The notes under the pieces: generated by a model | The model's database searches: none | What the model was told of the DNA's origin: nothing | The model's input: the letters and a program-made list of their open reading frames with translations, nothing else | Assembly (NCBI GenBank): GCA_050949175.1 | Contig: JBMNFG010000009.1 | Coordinates: forward strand, 124,001-188,000 | Origin: UBA4971 sp900019985 | GTDB taxonomy: Bacteria > Bacillota > SHA-98 > UBA4971 | Direction: 5' to 3' | Length of the DNA stretch: 64,000 bases | Shown here: in pieces, positions 54,708 to 63,294 of the stretch | Layout: every line of letters begins with the position of its first letter | Position numbering within the stretch: position 1 is the first letter of the stretch | Position numbers and translations under genes: made by a program

Positions 54708-56357
54708 ATGATGAGAAAGTATCTACCGGTAGTACTGTCTGTTCTATTGGTTATAGCTCTGGCAGTGCCAGCAGCTGCAGGCCCCTTTGCTGATGTGCCA
54801 CAGCATCACTGGGCATACGAAGCAGTAAAACAGCTTGCGGCTTATGGATTGGTTATCGGCTTCCCTGATGGCGAGTTCAAGGGCAACGAGCCTCTGACAA
54901 GGTACCAGATGGCTATGGTAATCGCCAGGCTCCTGGTATCCCTTGATGCGCAAATCAAGGCCGAGATCGAAGCTGCAAAGACAGTGATTCCTGAAGCTCC
55001 GGCTCCTGTTGAAGTTGAGAAGGAAGTCATTGTTGAGCAGCCTGTAATTGAAAAAGTAATTGAAAAAACAATAGTCGAGAAGCTCGAGACCGAAGCACTC
55101 GAAGCACTTGAGGCAAGGATTGCTGCTCTCGAGGGCGATGTCGAGGGGCACGATGCTGAGGTCGCAGCGAAGCTTGCAGATCTCGAAGCCAAGATCGCCA
55201 GAGGCGACGCAGACAACGCTGCAGCCATTGAGGCGCTCAGGGCCGAGTTGGCAGCGCTGGAGATCCCAGTCATGCCTGAGATTCCAGATGTCGATGCAGC
55301 AGTGTCAGAAGCTATTGCTCTAATCGACGCTCTGAGGGCAGAGTTCATAACTGAGCTCGACGTCCTCAACGCAAGGACCAATGTTCTCGAGGGTGAGCTC
55401 GCGCTTGCCATGGAGAAGATCGCTGCGCTTGAGGAAAGGGCAGATGTCGCTGACCTCAGGGTTGACGAGATTGACGCTACACTTGCTGCTCACCTCGCAG
55501 GCCATGAGAAGGTCAAGATCTCAGGCTCCAGCGAAGTCAAGTTCGAAGATGTCGATATTCGCTCAGAGAATGAGGACGTCAGCGCCTGGAAGGATCCTAG
55601 TGATATCTTCGAATCGGACCCCGAAGATAACCACGCGGACGGCGCATATTCATCGAAGACTGATTTCAAGCACACACTTGGTCTGAAACTGACTGCATAT
55701 CCGGCTGACGGAGTAACTGTAAGTGCCGGTCTGAAGGCCGTTACAAACCTCTTCACCGGTGATCTTACAGGCAACCTGGAAATCAGCAGCCTGTCACTGG
55801 AAATCACTACCGATGGAATCCTGGAGAGGCTGTACGCCGGAGGTATTTCATTACCTGAAGGAACGTTCACACCGTACACATTCTGGGGTGAGAAGATCCT
55901 GGACGACGACGATAACCCAATCTACAAGGGTGTCGTAGCTGAGCTGGGTTATGAAGACTATTCCGGAACCTTTGTTTTCACAAGGATCCATCCGGAAGTG
56001 GTGCCAGATCCAGTGGTGCTAGATTCAAATGAGGGAAACGACGGCGGTAATCCGGTTCCCGCTCGATATGCTTTCGCAGGCGAAGTCAAAGGTGCAATCC
56101 TTGACAACCTGAACCTGGGAATAGCGTACGTGAGAGCATGGGACGACTACCTATCAGGTGTAGTTGCTCCGCACGAGGTTAGAGAGGACTTCGACCACGT
56201 CGTTTCCGTCTCCGCAGACTACGAGTTCGCCGAAGGCTGGAAGGCTGACGGAGAAATCGCTAAGTGGTGGCGCGACGATGACGGCGTAGGGAACCAAGGC
56301 TCTAGCCACAAGGCTCAACCTCAGCGGCGTACTCGGACCTGTCGAGCTCGAAGGTGA
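54708..56357 (+). CDS. SLH-domain porin, N-terminal part of a frameshifted gene
   Basis: Encodes signal peptide (1-24), one SLH domain (about 25-75, FADVPQHHWAYEAVKQLAAYGLVIGFPDG), a Val/Glu/Ala-rich spacer and coiled coil (about 80-270) and the first half of a barrel. Closely parallels the porin at 51647. The frame turns to unlikely sequence (QGSSHKAQPQRRTRTCRARR) after about 56300 and stops at 56355. In the +1 frame the protein continues as LATRLNLSGVLGPVELEGEF to a TGA at 56392, and proper barrel sequence resumes in the original frame near 56436. So one gene of about 880 codons is broken by indels and a stop, or contains assembly errors. ATG start after GAGGGGG. Confidence 0.85.
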   Translation: MMRKYLPVVLSVLLVIALAVPAAAGPFADVPQHHWAYEAVKQLAAYGLVIGFPDGEFKGNEPLTRYQMAMVIARLLVSLDAQIKAEIEAAKTVIPEAPAPVEVEKEVIVEQPVIEKVIEKTIVEKLETEALEALEARIAALEGDVEGHDAEVAAKLADLEAKIARGDADNAAAIEALRAELAALEIPVMPEIPDVDAAVSEAIALIDALRAEFITELDVLNARTNVLEGELALAMEKIAALEERADVADLRVDEIDATLAAHLAGHEKVKISGSSEVKFEDVDIRSENEDVSAWKDPSDIFESDPEDNHADGAYSSKTDFKHTLGLKLTAYPADGVTVSAGLKAVTNLFTGDLTGNLEISSLSLEITTDGILERLYAGGISLPEGTFTPYTFWGEKILDDDDNPIYKGVVAELGYEDYSGTFVFTRIHPEVVPDPVVLDSNEGNDGGNPVPARYAFAGEVKGAILDNLNLGIAYVRAWDDYLSGVVAPHEVREDFDHVVSVSADYEFAEGWKADGEIAKWWRDDDGVGNQGSSHKAQPQRRTRTCRARR

Positions 56358-56396
56358 GTTCGTCAGAGAGTTCCTGAAGGACTATGCAACCTGAGT

Positions 56397-57353
56397 TTGT
56401 CTATCTGTGGATGGCGACAACGAAGCTGGTCGACCGATGTGAAGACCATCGGAGTAAGCGCTAAGGCGACAGTCCTTGAAGGTCTCAAGCTCTCCGCCGG
56501 TTACGAGATGACCGGTAATGCCAGCGACATCGGAACCCAGTGGCAAGACTGGGATGTTGAGAAAGAGGGTATTGCAAGTGTAGGCGCTGAGTACGAGCTT
56601 GCATTCGGCGGCCTGAAACTCACTCCGAGCGTGGATGCTGAGTACACTCACTTCTTTGTAACCAGTGAGGACTGGGGCGACGGCGGTAGCCTCATGACAG
56701 TCAAGGCTGGTGCGAAAGCCGAGTTGGATCCGATTGAAGCGTCCTACTACCACACCTATGCCCGTGGCAGAGTCGCAGGTGACATTGGAGCAACCTACTA
56801 CAACAGAGATGAAGTAGATATCGCAGCAGACTATGACCTCACCGAGAACGTTAACCTGTGGGGCGACTTCAACTGGGCGAAGCAGACGGTCGTCAACTTC
56901 TTCGGCTTTGGCGAGGAAGATGAGCATGGCCTCGAGCTTAACCTCGGTGCTGAAGCGATATTCCCGGTATACGAAGGCGTAGACCTGACGGCAGCAGCCG
57001 AGTACGGAATGGCGAAAGACCTTCTCATAGAAGGAACACCGTGGACAAAGGCTATCGTCGGTGCCGGTCTCGGTGCGAAGATCACACCGAAGCTGTCTGT
57101 TGACATTGACGGCGAGTACCAGAGACTAGATAGGTTCTACCTGGTCGGGGACCAATACGTACGTTACGGAGGCCCAAATGGTCCTTATGTTCCTGTCACC
57201 AACCTAATCGGTGAGATCAACTGGAACTACGACATCACAACAAACACAGTGCTGAAACTCGGTGCTAAAGTCATCAAGTCCGACGTAGACGATAACCCAG
57301 ACAACAGCTACATAGCCCGAGTAGTCACCGGCTCACTGAAGGTCACCTTCTAG
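56397..57353 (+). pseudogene. C-terminal barrel part of the frameshifted SLH porin
   Basis: Same reading frame as the N-terminal part but separated by a shifted segment. Real barrel sequence starts at about STDVKTIGVSAKATV (56434 onward) and ends IARVVTGSLKVTF with terminal Phe. The first dozen codons (SICGWRQRSW) look like out-of-frame translation, and no ribosome site or signal peptide precedes the TTG at 56397, so this is not an independent gene. If the frameshifts are real the barrel cannot be completed. Confidence 0.8.
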
Positions 57354-57370
57354 TTGAGGTTAGGACCTAT

Positions 57371-57404
57371 ACCCCGGGGGATGACCCCCGGGGTTTCGTT
57401 TTTT
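57371..57404 (+). terminator. Strong Rho-independent terminator after the second SLH porin
   Basis: ACCCCGGGGG (57371-57380) pairs with CCCCCGGGGT (57385-57394) around ATGA, followed by TTCGTTTTTT. Confidence 0.92.
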
Positions 57405-57547
57405 GTGGGCCTTTATATTCTTCGGTGCACATGATAGACCTTGCTGTACATCTGACAATTTGTTGTTTTCCTGTATTGCATTAACAGTTGATTCTTCTTC
57501 AAGGATCGGTTGGGTTTTCAATGACAGGGTCATCCCAGGCCTCGCTA

Positions 57548-57556
57548 TGGTATAAT
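57548..57556 (+). promoter_or_regulatory. Extended -10 promoter
   Basis: TGGTATAAT is a perfect extended -10 element about 94 bp before the YqgF-like gene. No clear -35. Confidence 0.5.
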
Positions 57557-57649
57557 ATTACTGCAAACGATTATGTTCACATTATTGGCTCATATCTTCC
57601 CGGATTGCTTGCAGGAGCGCATTTTAGAAGAGCGTGGGAAGGGGAACGC

Positions 57650-58075
57650 ATGAATTCTCGGCAGCCTTCAAAGGAAGTCATAGTAGCCGTAGACCCGGGG
57701 AGGGAAAAGTGCGGAGTAGCGGTGGTTGCAAGTGACCTGGAACTGATTCTGAAAGAAATCGTTTCTAGGGATGAGGCAGTAAACAGGGTACTTGAGCTTG
57801 CAGAAAAGCACGGAGCAAGGAAAGTTGTTCTCGGAGACAGGACCGGTTCCAGGGGATTTGCAAGCGAGATTCAACAGGAACACCCGCCGTTTGAAATTAT
57901 CTTCATAGATGAGCATAGGAGTAGTATGGAGGGGCGAAGGAGATACCTTCTGGATCACCCGCTTCCCGGACTGGGGCGGCTAATCCCTTTGTCCTTAAGG
58001 GCGCCAAAGGAGCCTTTTGATGATTACGTTGCAGTAGTCCTTGCTGAAAGATATTTCCAACGCGTCAAAAGATAG
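57650..58075 (+). CDS. RuvX/YqgF-like RNase H-fold protein
   Basis: A 141-aa cytoplasmic protein with the RNase H-like opening VIVAVDPGREKCGVAVV and the segments KVVLGDRTGSRGF and IIFIDEHRSSMEGRRRY, related to YqgF/RuvX-type predicted Holliday-junction resolvase or pre-16S rRNA nuclease families. It may be a divergent subfamily rather than the housekeeping YqgF. ATG 57650 follows GGAAGGGGAA; the 54 codons of open frame upstream include the promoter and are not coding. Confidence 0.75.
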   Translation: MNSRQPSKEVIVAVDPGREKCGVAVVASDLELILKEIVSRDEAVNRVLELAEKHGARKVVLGDRTGSRGFASEIQQEHPPFEIIFIDEHRSSMEGRRRYLLDHPLPGLGRLIPLSLRAPKEPFDDYVAVVLAERYFQRVKR

Positions 58076-58092
58076 GGTTTTGGGAGGGATTA

Positions 58093-59346
58093 TTGGCGCG
58101 TATAGAGAATATTATTCGGTACAGATGCGATTACAATAACGACTTTAGCTGGTGGAGAGTGATAAAGCAGTTGAGACTGCATAGGCGTAAGGCAAGACTC
58201 CATATACCGGTTTCCAGGGGATACCGGCAGCCACTGGTTAAGTGGATGTCTTTTGTGTCTCTTATAGTCTTTTGTGCTGTTTTCGCCTTACACGGGATTA
58301 GTGCAGCCGCCGCCAGCCCGTTCAGTAATGTCGAGAAAACTCATTGGTCATATGGGGCTCTTGCTGAATTCGCAGAGGCAGGCCTGATAGAAGGGTATTC
58401 AACGGAATCATTCACCGGAGATCGGCTGCTCACCAGGTACGAAATGGCGTGGGCCATCTCCCGGATTAGGCCTATCTCACTTTCCCTCCGTCAACTGGAA
58501 CTACTGATGGGCTTGAGAGAAGAGTTCCAAGTGGAGCTTGCACTTGTGGCAGGGACAGATACTTACATATCATCTGCAGGCTCCGACCTAAACGAGCTTT
58601 CAGCTTCGGGACTTGGCCTTAGAGGCAAACCTGCGATTGTGTCAATATCTACCGGTCCCAATCCCGAAACTATCAGCGGGGGAAAGACCCTTTCAGAGAT
58701 ACTGGGCGCAGAACCTGACGATTCCCAAGGCATTTCTCCAGGCAGCTCTTCAAAGACAATCAGGATCCCGTTGGACGTAGGGGCGCAGGCTGAGCTTTCA
58801 CTTGGCGGGATGAGTGCAGGATTTGGGCAAGCCTCAGGCGAAGGGGAAGATGTCATCGCGAGGCTGGATCTGAAGTACGCCTTGAGCCAGCTTGCGATCT
58901 TTAGGGCCAGCTGTGAGCTGGCTAAAGATGGCGAAGAATCTGGAGACGGGGAGGTCAGTGCTGCACGGGCTACTGCTCTGTTAGGAATCGATTACAATTT
59001 CATTGTGTCTGATTCAGCGTTTGTGCAGGCAGGATACAGCTACTCCAGGACTGCAGACGTTCCGATCCCGAAAGGCGTGAGGCTTGGAACCTCAGGGAAT
59101 CTCGAGCAAATAGGTGACGGTACATCCAAGTCCGCAAGCTTTTTCGGTGATTATTCCGTCCCCGGTCTGTCTCTTGACGCCAGGAAGCATATCGCCAGCT
59201 TAGGTGTGGGCTATACATTCGGTGGGACTGCGTCTGTGGTATTAGGATACAAGTTAATAGACTTTCATGAGCTGGATCCTGAGTCCCAGCTTCCAGAGGT
59301 CCACCGAACTAATGTCGCGACTGCGGAGTTAACCATAAGGTTCTAA
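58093..59346 (+). CDS. SLH-domain exported protein with beta-rich C-terminus
   Basis: A 417-aa protein. A basic N-terminal extension (about 1-48) precedes a hydrophobic signal segment (about 50-74), then one SLH domain (about 75-130, FSNVEKTHWSYGALAEFAEAGLIEGYSTE...TRYEMAWAISRI), a linker and a beta-rich part (about 215-417) ending ATAELTIRF with terminal Phe. It looks like a reduced SLH porin without the long coiled coil. TTG start 6 nt after GGGAGGG and 17 bp behind the YqgF-like gene, so they are likely co-transcribed. Confidence 0.8.
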   Translation: MARIENIIRYRCDYNNDFSWWRVIKQLRLHRRKARLHIPVSRGYRQPLVKWMSFVSLIVFCAVFALHGISAAAASPFSNVEKTHWSYGALAEFAEAGLIEGYSTESFTGDRLLTRYEMAWAISRIRPISLSLRQLELLMGLREEFQVELALVAGTDTYISSAGSDLNELSASGLGLRGKPAIVSISTGPNPETISGGKTLSEILGAEPDDSQGISPGSSSKTIRIPLDVGAQAELSLGGMSAGFGQASGEGEDVIARLDLKYALSQLAIFRASCELAKDGEESGDGEVSAARATALLGIDYNFIVSDSAFVQAGYSYSRTADVPIPKGVRLGTSGNLEQIGDGTSKSASFFGDYSVPGLSLDARKHIASLGVGYTFGGTASVVLGYKLIDFHELDPESQLPEVHRTNVATAELTIRF

Positions 59347-59348
59347 GT

Positions 59349-59420
59349 AATGCGGTAGTGGCTAGGACTCCCGGTAGCTTGTATCTGCGGGCTATAAGTC
59401 CCGCATTTTGTATATTTTAA
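59349..59420 (+). terminator. Probable Rho-independent terminator
   Basis: AATGCGG (59349-59355) pairs with CCGCATT (59401-59407); inside, GGACT/AGTCC and CCCG/CGGG extend a long imperfect stem. T-rich sequence follows. Confidence 0.6.
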
Positions 59421-59446
59421 TACGAAGTCAGGAGGAGGGCACAACA

Positions 59447-60421
59447 ATGAGAAAACTCATTGCCACAATCACTATGGTTTCCGTGGTTTTATTGACAGCT
59501 CTAAGCCCTGCTTTTGCTCAAAGTGAAGCCTCAACTCTCTTAGAAAGCATTGAGAGCATTGAGATGCATCTCTATGGAGAGTATCTCCCCGGGGCCATCG
59601 TAGACCGGTTGGAACAGATCGAACGAGATGTGTTCGGACAAGTCGAATCAGGCTCTGTCGTAGACAGGATAAACCGGATTCGCCAAGCTGCAGGCGGCTC
59701 CTTCGGCACGAAGGTCTCCGTTGCATACAAGCTTGCGGCTGTTGAGTGGTTCCTGAAGAGAAGGGTTGCATCTGAACCTGTTATGACAAAGCTGGAGAAG
59801 CTTGAAACCCTTGTACTGGGGCAGCCAGGGGAAGGGGCAATGTCATCCCGGGTAGACAATCTCCTTGCTCTCTGCTTGCCTGACGGGACCCTTAAAACAC
59901 AGGATGTAACGGTCGAAGGCGGCCAGCCTGTGATGATAAGGCTCCTTAAGAAGCTTGACTCAAGTTCCACTCAGAAAGGGCAGCGAGTGGAGATTGAGAT
60001 TGCAAGAGACGTACTTATCGAAAACCACCTTGTCGTTCCCAAAGGTGCAAGGACTTTCGGAATAGTCACAGATGTGACTCCCGCAGGAAGGCTTGGCAGG
60101 GACGGAAAGATCACCCTGGAGTTGCAGGGAATCAAAGCGCTGGACGGGACTATCGTGCCGCTGGTCTTCGATGAGAAGACAAAAGAACTCAATGAGTCAT
60201 TGCAATGGGCGATTGGTGCAGGACTTGCAGGCTTTATCGTCTTTGGGCCTGTCGGTGCACTGGGTGCTGTGTTTGTCCACGGTAAAGATGCGGTAATCCC
60301 TGAAGGCGCCGAGTTTTACGTGGCTGCAGGGTCAGATGTAAAGGTCCACGGGATGACCCTTCCTGTAGATGTGGTGGTTGAGATTACGAAAGATATGCCG
60401 CTCGTAGAAATAAAGCCGTGA
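59447..60421 (+). CDS. Exported protein of unknown function
   Basis: A 324-aa protein with a clear signal peptide (1-25, ending SPAFAQ). Residues about 30-160 hold repeated helical units (YLPGAIVDRLEQIERDVFGQ, GSVVDRINRIRQ, MTKLEKLETLVLGQ). The C-terminal half is beta-rich with a glycine-rich hydrophobic stretch (about 258-285). The phrase VPKGARTFGIVTDVTPAGRLGRDGKITLEL recalls VirB10-like or SH3-like barrels but I cannot assign a family. ATG 59447 follows AGGAGGAGGGC. It precedes an LptD-like gene and is probably periplasmic. Confidence 0.65.
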   Translation: MRKLIATITMVSVVLLTALSPAFAQSEASTLLESIESIEMHLYGEYLPGAIVDRLEQIERDVFGQVESGSVVDRINRIRQAAGGSFGTKVSVAYKLAAVEWFLKRRVASEPVMTKLEKLETLVLGQPGEGAMSSRVDNLLALCLPDGTLKTQDVTVEGGQPVMIRLLKKLDSSSTQKGQRVEIEIARDVLIENHLVVPKGARTFGIVTDVTPAGRLGRDGKITLELQGIKALDGTIVPLVFDEKTKELNESLQWAIGAGLAGFIVFGPVGALGAVFVHGKDAVIPEGAEFYVAAGSDVKVHGMTLPVDVVVEITKDMPLVEIKP

Positions 60422-60480
60422 AAATAAGGGAACGTTAGACTGGAACTAATCAACCGGTGCTAGGTTCGAGAGGTGGATAC

Positions 60481-62166
60481 ATGCAGAGAGACAGAAGGCT
60501 TTTTGGGCCTTCGCGTAAATGCCGTTTAGTGCCTTCTGTAGTTCTAATAGTGCTTTTGATAGGTTTGTGGGCGGCGTTGGGTTTTGTTACACTCCCGGCC
60601 TACGCCGCCGAGGGGCTTGCCGTCGAGAACAGCGGTATCGTGATAGAAGCTGATATTACAGAGTATAGATTCGAGTCAGGCGAAGTTGTGGTATCCGCTG
60701 AAGGAAACGCTAGGGTATCTTACGGAGATTTCTCTGTGTCAGCTGATTACATACATGTCCAAGTCGAACCCGGCGAAATGCTTGCCGGAGGAGAAGTGGT
60801 TGCGCGCGAAGGGTCGAAGATCGTCCGGTGCGATCTGTTTCTTTACAACATCTACACCGGAGAAGGCAAGGTCCTGGAGCCTGATGCAGAGATATCAGGT
60901 CTATTTGTGCGCGGGAGTGAGATGAAGCTTTCTCCCGGTGTTCTGACTCTGAGCAACACCCATATCACCGGTTGTGAGCTGGTTGATCCGTGTTATCGCG
61001 TTACCTCAAAGAAACTTATAATCTACCCTGATGACCGCGTTTTGGCAGAGTGGCCTGTTCTTTGGCTTGACAGGATCCCGGTTATGGTCCTACCGAGGCT
61101 GACGCTTCCTTTGGAAGGAGACAGGATTGCCTTTCTCGACGGAGCCGGAGTTCCTATCCCGAAGTTCAGTTATGACTCGTCTGACGGCTTTTTGGTGGGA
61201 TTTACGTATCTTGATAAGGTAAACGATTGGGCTAGAATCAGATATGAAGCAGCATACGCTTCTAAGCATCGAGGAATCACGTTAAGCGCACAGGCAGATC
61301 TTACATTGGGGCAAGGAAGGACCGGGATAATAAAGGGAGATTATACCTCCTGGAAAGGCTTTTCCGCTTCCTTTGATTATAGTACCCCTCTCTTAGACTC
61401 TCTGGCCCTTGATGCACGTTTCAGGTATGTTCCTGATGATACGGGCGCTGACTCAAGCAGGTGGCAGGGCTTCCGGCCCGGGGCTGTTGACGGAAGATTG
61501 GCCCTCCGGTCTACCGGCGATTGGCCTGTCAGCGTAAAGCTGACAGCAGGCAAAGAAATCGTCCAAGGAGGAGACTTGTACCGCATTCCCGAGCTTGAGG
61601 TATCACTGAAATCTATTTCTCTGCCAGGGAAGATAGGATCTGTCACTCTTTCAGGCGGTTTTGGACGGTTTCAGGAGACTTCTCGCTCTCTGGAGGCGAA
61701 TAGACATCACTTGGCTTTATCTTTTTCATCGTCAACGATTCGTTTTGCTCCCGGAATAACGGGAAGCTTGTCTCTTAGTGCACGGCAGGCTTGGTATGAA
61801 ACCGGAGATACCATGAGTTCACTCTACCTTGGCACCGGCGTAAAGGCAAGCCTCGGTGAACAAGAGGCTTTCGGAGAAATCGTTCCTCGACTTACGGCAG
61901 GGGTGAGCTATGACTTCAGAGCGGTTGAGGGGGGGAGCCCCTTTAGCTTTGATAGCTTAAGCCCGGTGAACAAAGCCTCTGCAAGGTTGGACTATCGGAT
62001 TTCAGAAGGCTTGAGCGTAGGCGTTTCCACATCCTACGATTTTCGGAAGCAAGCCATTGATGACGTGGGATTTCTTCTCATGCGGCATAACCACTGCTAT
62101 GATATCCAAGCTACCTGGAATGCAAAGGAAAAGGCGTTTGGGTTTGAAGTGAAATTTACAAGGTAG
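60481..62166 (+). CDS. Second, shorter LptD/OstA-like protein
   Basis: A 561-aa protein: signal segment (about 18-45), OstA-like jellyroll (about 55-190; VSAEGNARVSYGDFSVSADY, CELVDPCYRVTSKKL) and a C-terminal beta-barrel-like region ending FEVKFTR. The jellyroll-barrel junction (LWLDRIPVMVLPRLTLPL) corresponds to that of the LptD at 28898, but this barrel is about 170 residues shorter. It may translocate a different glycolipid, or be a non-LPS OstA barrel. ATG 60481 follows GAGAGGTGG; GTG 60457 is possible. Confidence 0.75.
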   Translation: MQRDRRLFGPSRKCRLVPSVVLIVLLIGLWAALGFVTLPAYAAEGLAVENSGIVIEADITEYRFESGEVVVSAEGNARVSYGDFSVSADYIHVQVEPGEMLAGGEVVAREGSKIVRCDLFLYNIYTGEGKVLEPDAEISGLFVRGSEMKLSPGVLTLSNTHITGCELVDPCYRVTSKKLIIYPDDRVLAEWPVLWLDRIPVMVLPRLTLPLEGDRIAFLDGAGVPIPKFSYDSSDGFLVGFTYLDKVNDWARIRYEAAYASKHRGITLSAQADLTLGQGRTGIIKGDYTSWKGFSASFDYSTPLLDSLALDARFRYVPDDTGADSSRWQGFRPGAVDGRLALRSTGDWPVSVKLTAGKEIVQGGDLYRIPELEVSLKSISLPGKIGSVTLSGGFGRFQETSRSLEANRHHLALSFSSSTIRFAPGITGSLSLSARQAWYETGDTMSSLYLGTGVKASLGEQEAFGEIVPRLTAGVSYDFRAVEGGSPFSFDSLSPVNKASARLDYRISEGLSVGVSTSYDFRKQAIDDVGFLLMRHNHCYDIQATWNAKEKAFGFEVKFTR

Positions 62167-62228
62167 TTCACAAGGTATTCGCAAAGTTTTTCTGATGCGG
62201 TTCAGATGTTGCTGGGGAGGGGAGATTT

Positions 62229-63215
62229 ATGAATGTGCTTGTTGCCGGAGGGGCCGGCTACATAGGAAGCCATGTGGTTCGGGAGCTTCAGGATGCCGGT
62301 CATTCCGTTATAGTTTATGACAGTCTGGAGCATGGCCATGCTCAGGCAGTAGCAGGTTGTGAGCTCATCATCGGCGATATTGGGGATCCTGTTGCTTTAG
62401 GTTCGGTGCTTACTCAATACAAACCCGATGTAGTCATGAATTTCGCAGCCTACACATCAGTCGCTGAATCCATGTCTGATCCCTCTAAATATTACCGAAA
62501 CAATGTCACCAAGACCCTGGTTCTCCTTGATTCAATGGTCCATCACGGAATCCGTAACATAGTGTTTTCTTCTTCCGCTGCTGTCTATGGAGAACCTCGG
62601 GAAGTCCCTGTAGATGAAGGTGCAAGGTGCGCGCCGACGAACGTGTACGGCGAGACAAAGCTGATGGTAGAGATGATGCTAGCTGCCTACGAGCGGGCGT
62701 ATGGCCTCAACTACGTATCTCTTCGCTATTTTAACGCTGCAGGCGCCCATCCCTCCGGTGATATAGGGGAAGACCATGACCCTGAGACCCAGTTGATCCC
62801 GTTGGTGCTCATGACTGCACTTGGGCTTAGACCGGCGCTTGAGGTGTTCGGCCAGGATTATGATACACCTGACGGGACGTGTGTCAGGGATTATATCCAC
62901 GTTTCAGACCTTGCATCTGCCCATATTCTTGCTGCAGAGGCGCTGATGGAAGGTATGGGTTCGCGCACTTACAACTTAGGCAACGGTCAGGGATACACCG
63001 TTCGCCAGGTGATAGAGACCGCACGACGTGTAACAGGCCGCGAGATTCCTTCGGTAGATGCCCCGAGACGTCCGGGGGACCCTGCAATCCTTGTGGCGAG
63101 TTCAGACAAGATAAGGAACGAACTAGGGTGGACACCGAGATTCCCTAGTTTAGAGGACATAATCGGAACAGCTTGGGAGTGGCACAGAGGTCACCCAAAT
63201 GGCTATGGTAGTTGA
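62229..63215 (+). CDS. galE: UDP-glucose 4-epimerase
   Basis: Short-chain dehydrogenase-fold enzyme of 328 aa interconverting UDP-glucose and UDP-galactose, supplying galactose for LPS or polysaccharide. The NAD-binding GGAGYIGSHVVREL, the catalytic Ser in SSSAAVYG, YGETK (Tyr and Lys) and RYFNAAGAHPSG are intact, as is RDYIHVSDLASAH. ATG start after GGGGAGGGGAG. The neighbourhood suits envelope glycan synthesis. Confidence 0.93.
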   Translation: MNVLVAGGAGYIGSHVVRELQDAGHSVIVYDSLEHGHAQAVAGCELIIGDIGDPVALGSVLTQYKPDVVMNFAAYTSVAESMSDPSKYYRNNVTKTLVLLDSMVHHGIRNIVFSSSAAVYGEPREVPVDEGARCAPTNVYGETKLMVEMMLAAYERAYGLNYVSLRYFNAAGAHPSGDIGEDHDPETQLIPLVLMTALGLRPALEVFGQDYDTPDGTCVRDYIHVSDLASAHILAAEALMEGMGSRTYNLGNGQGYTVRQVIETARRVTGREIPSVDAPRRPGDPAILVASSDKIRNELGWTPRFPSLEDIIGTAWEWHRGHPNGYGS

Positions 63216-63294
63216 GCTTGTAGCAGGAGAGTCGGCAGCGAAGTAGAAAAGACGATGGTAGAGAAGGCCAAGCGCAGGGTAAGAGAGGGAAGTC

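Noticed and set aside
56397..57353. Independent outer-membrane protein gene
   Set aside because: Lacks a ribosome site and signal peptide and continues the barrel of the upstream porin in the same frame after a frameshifted patch.
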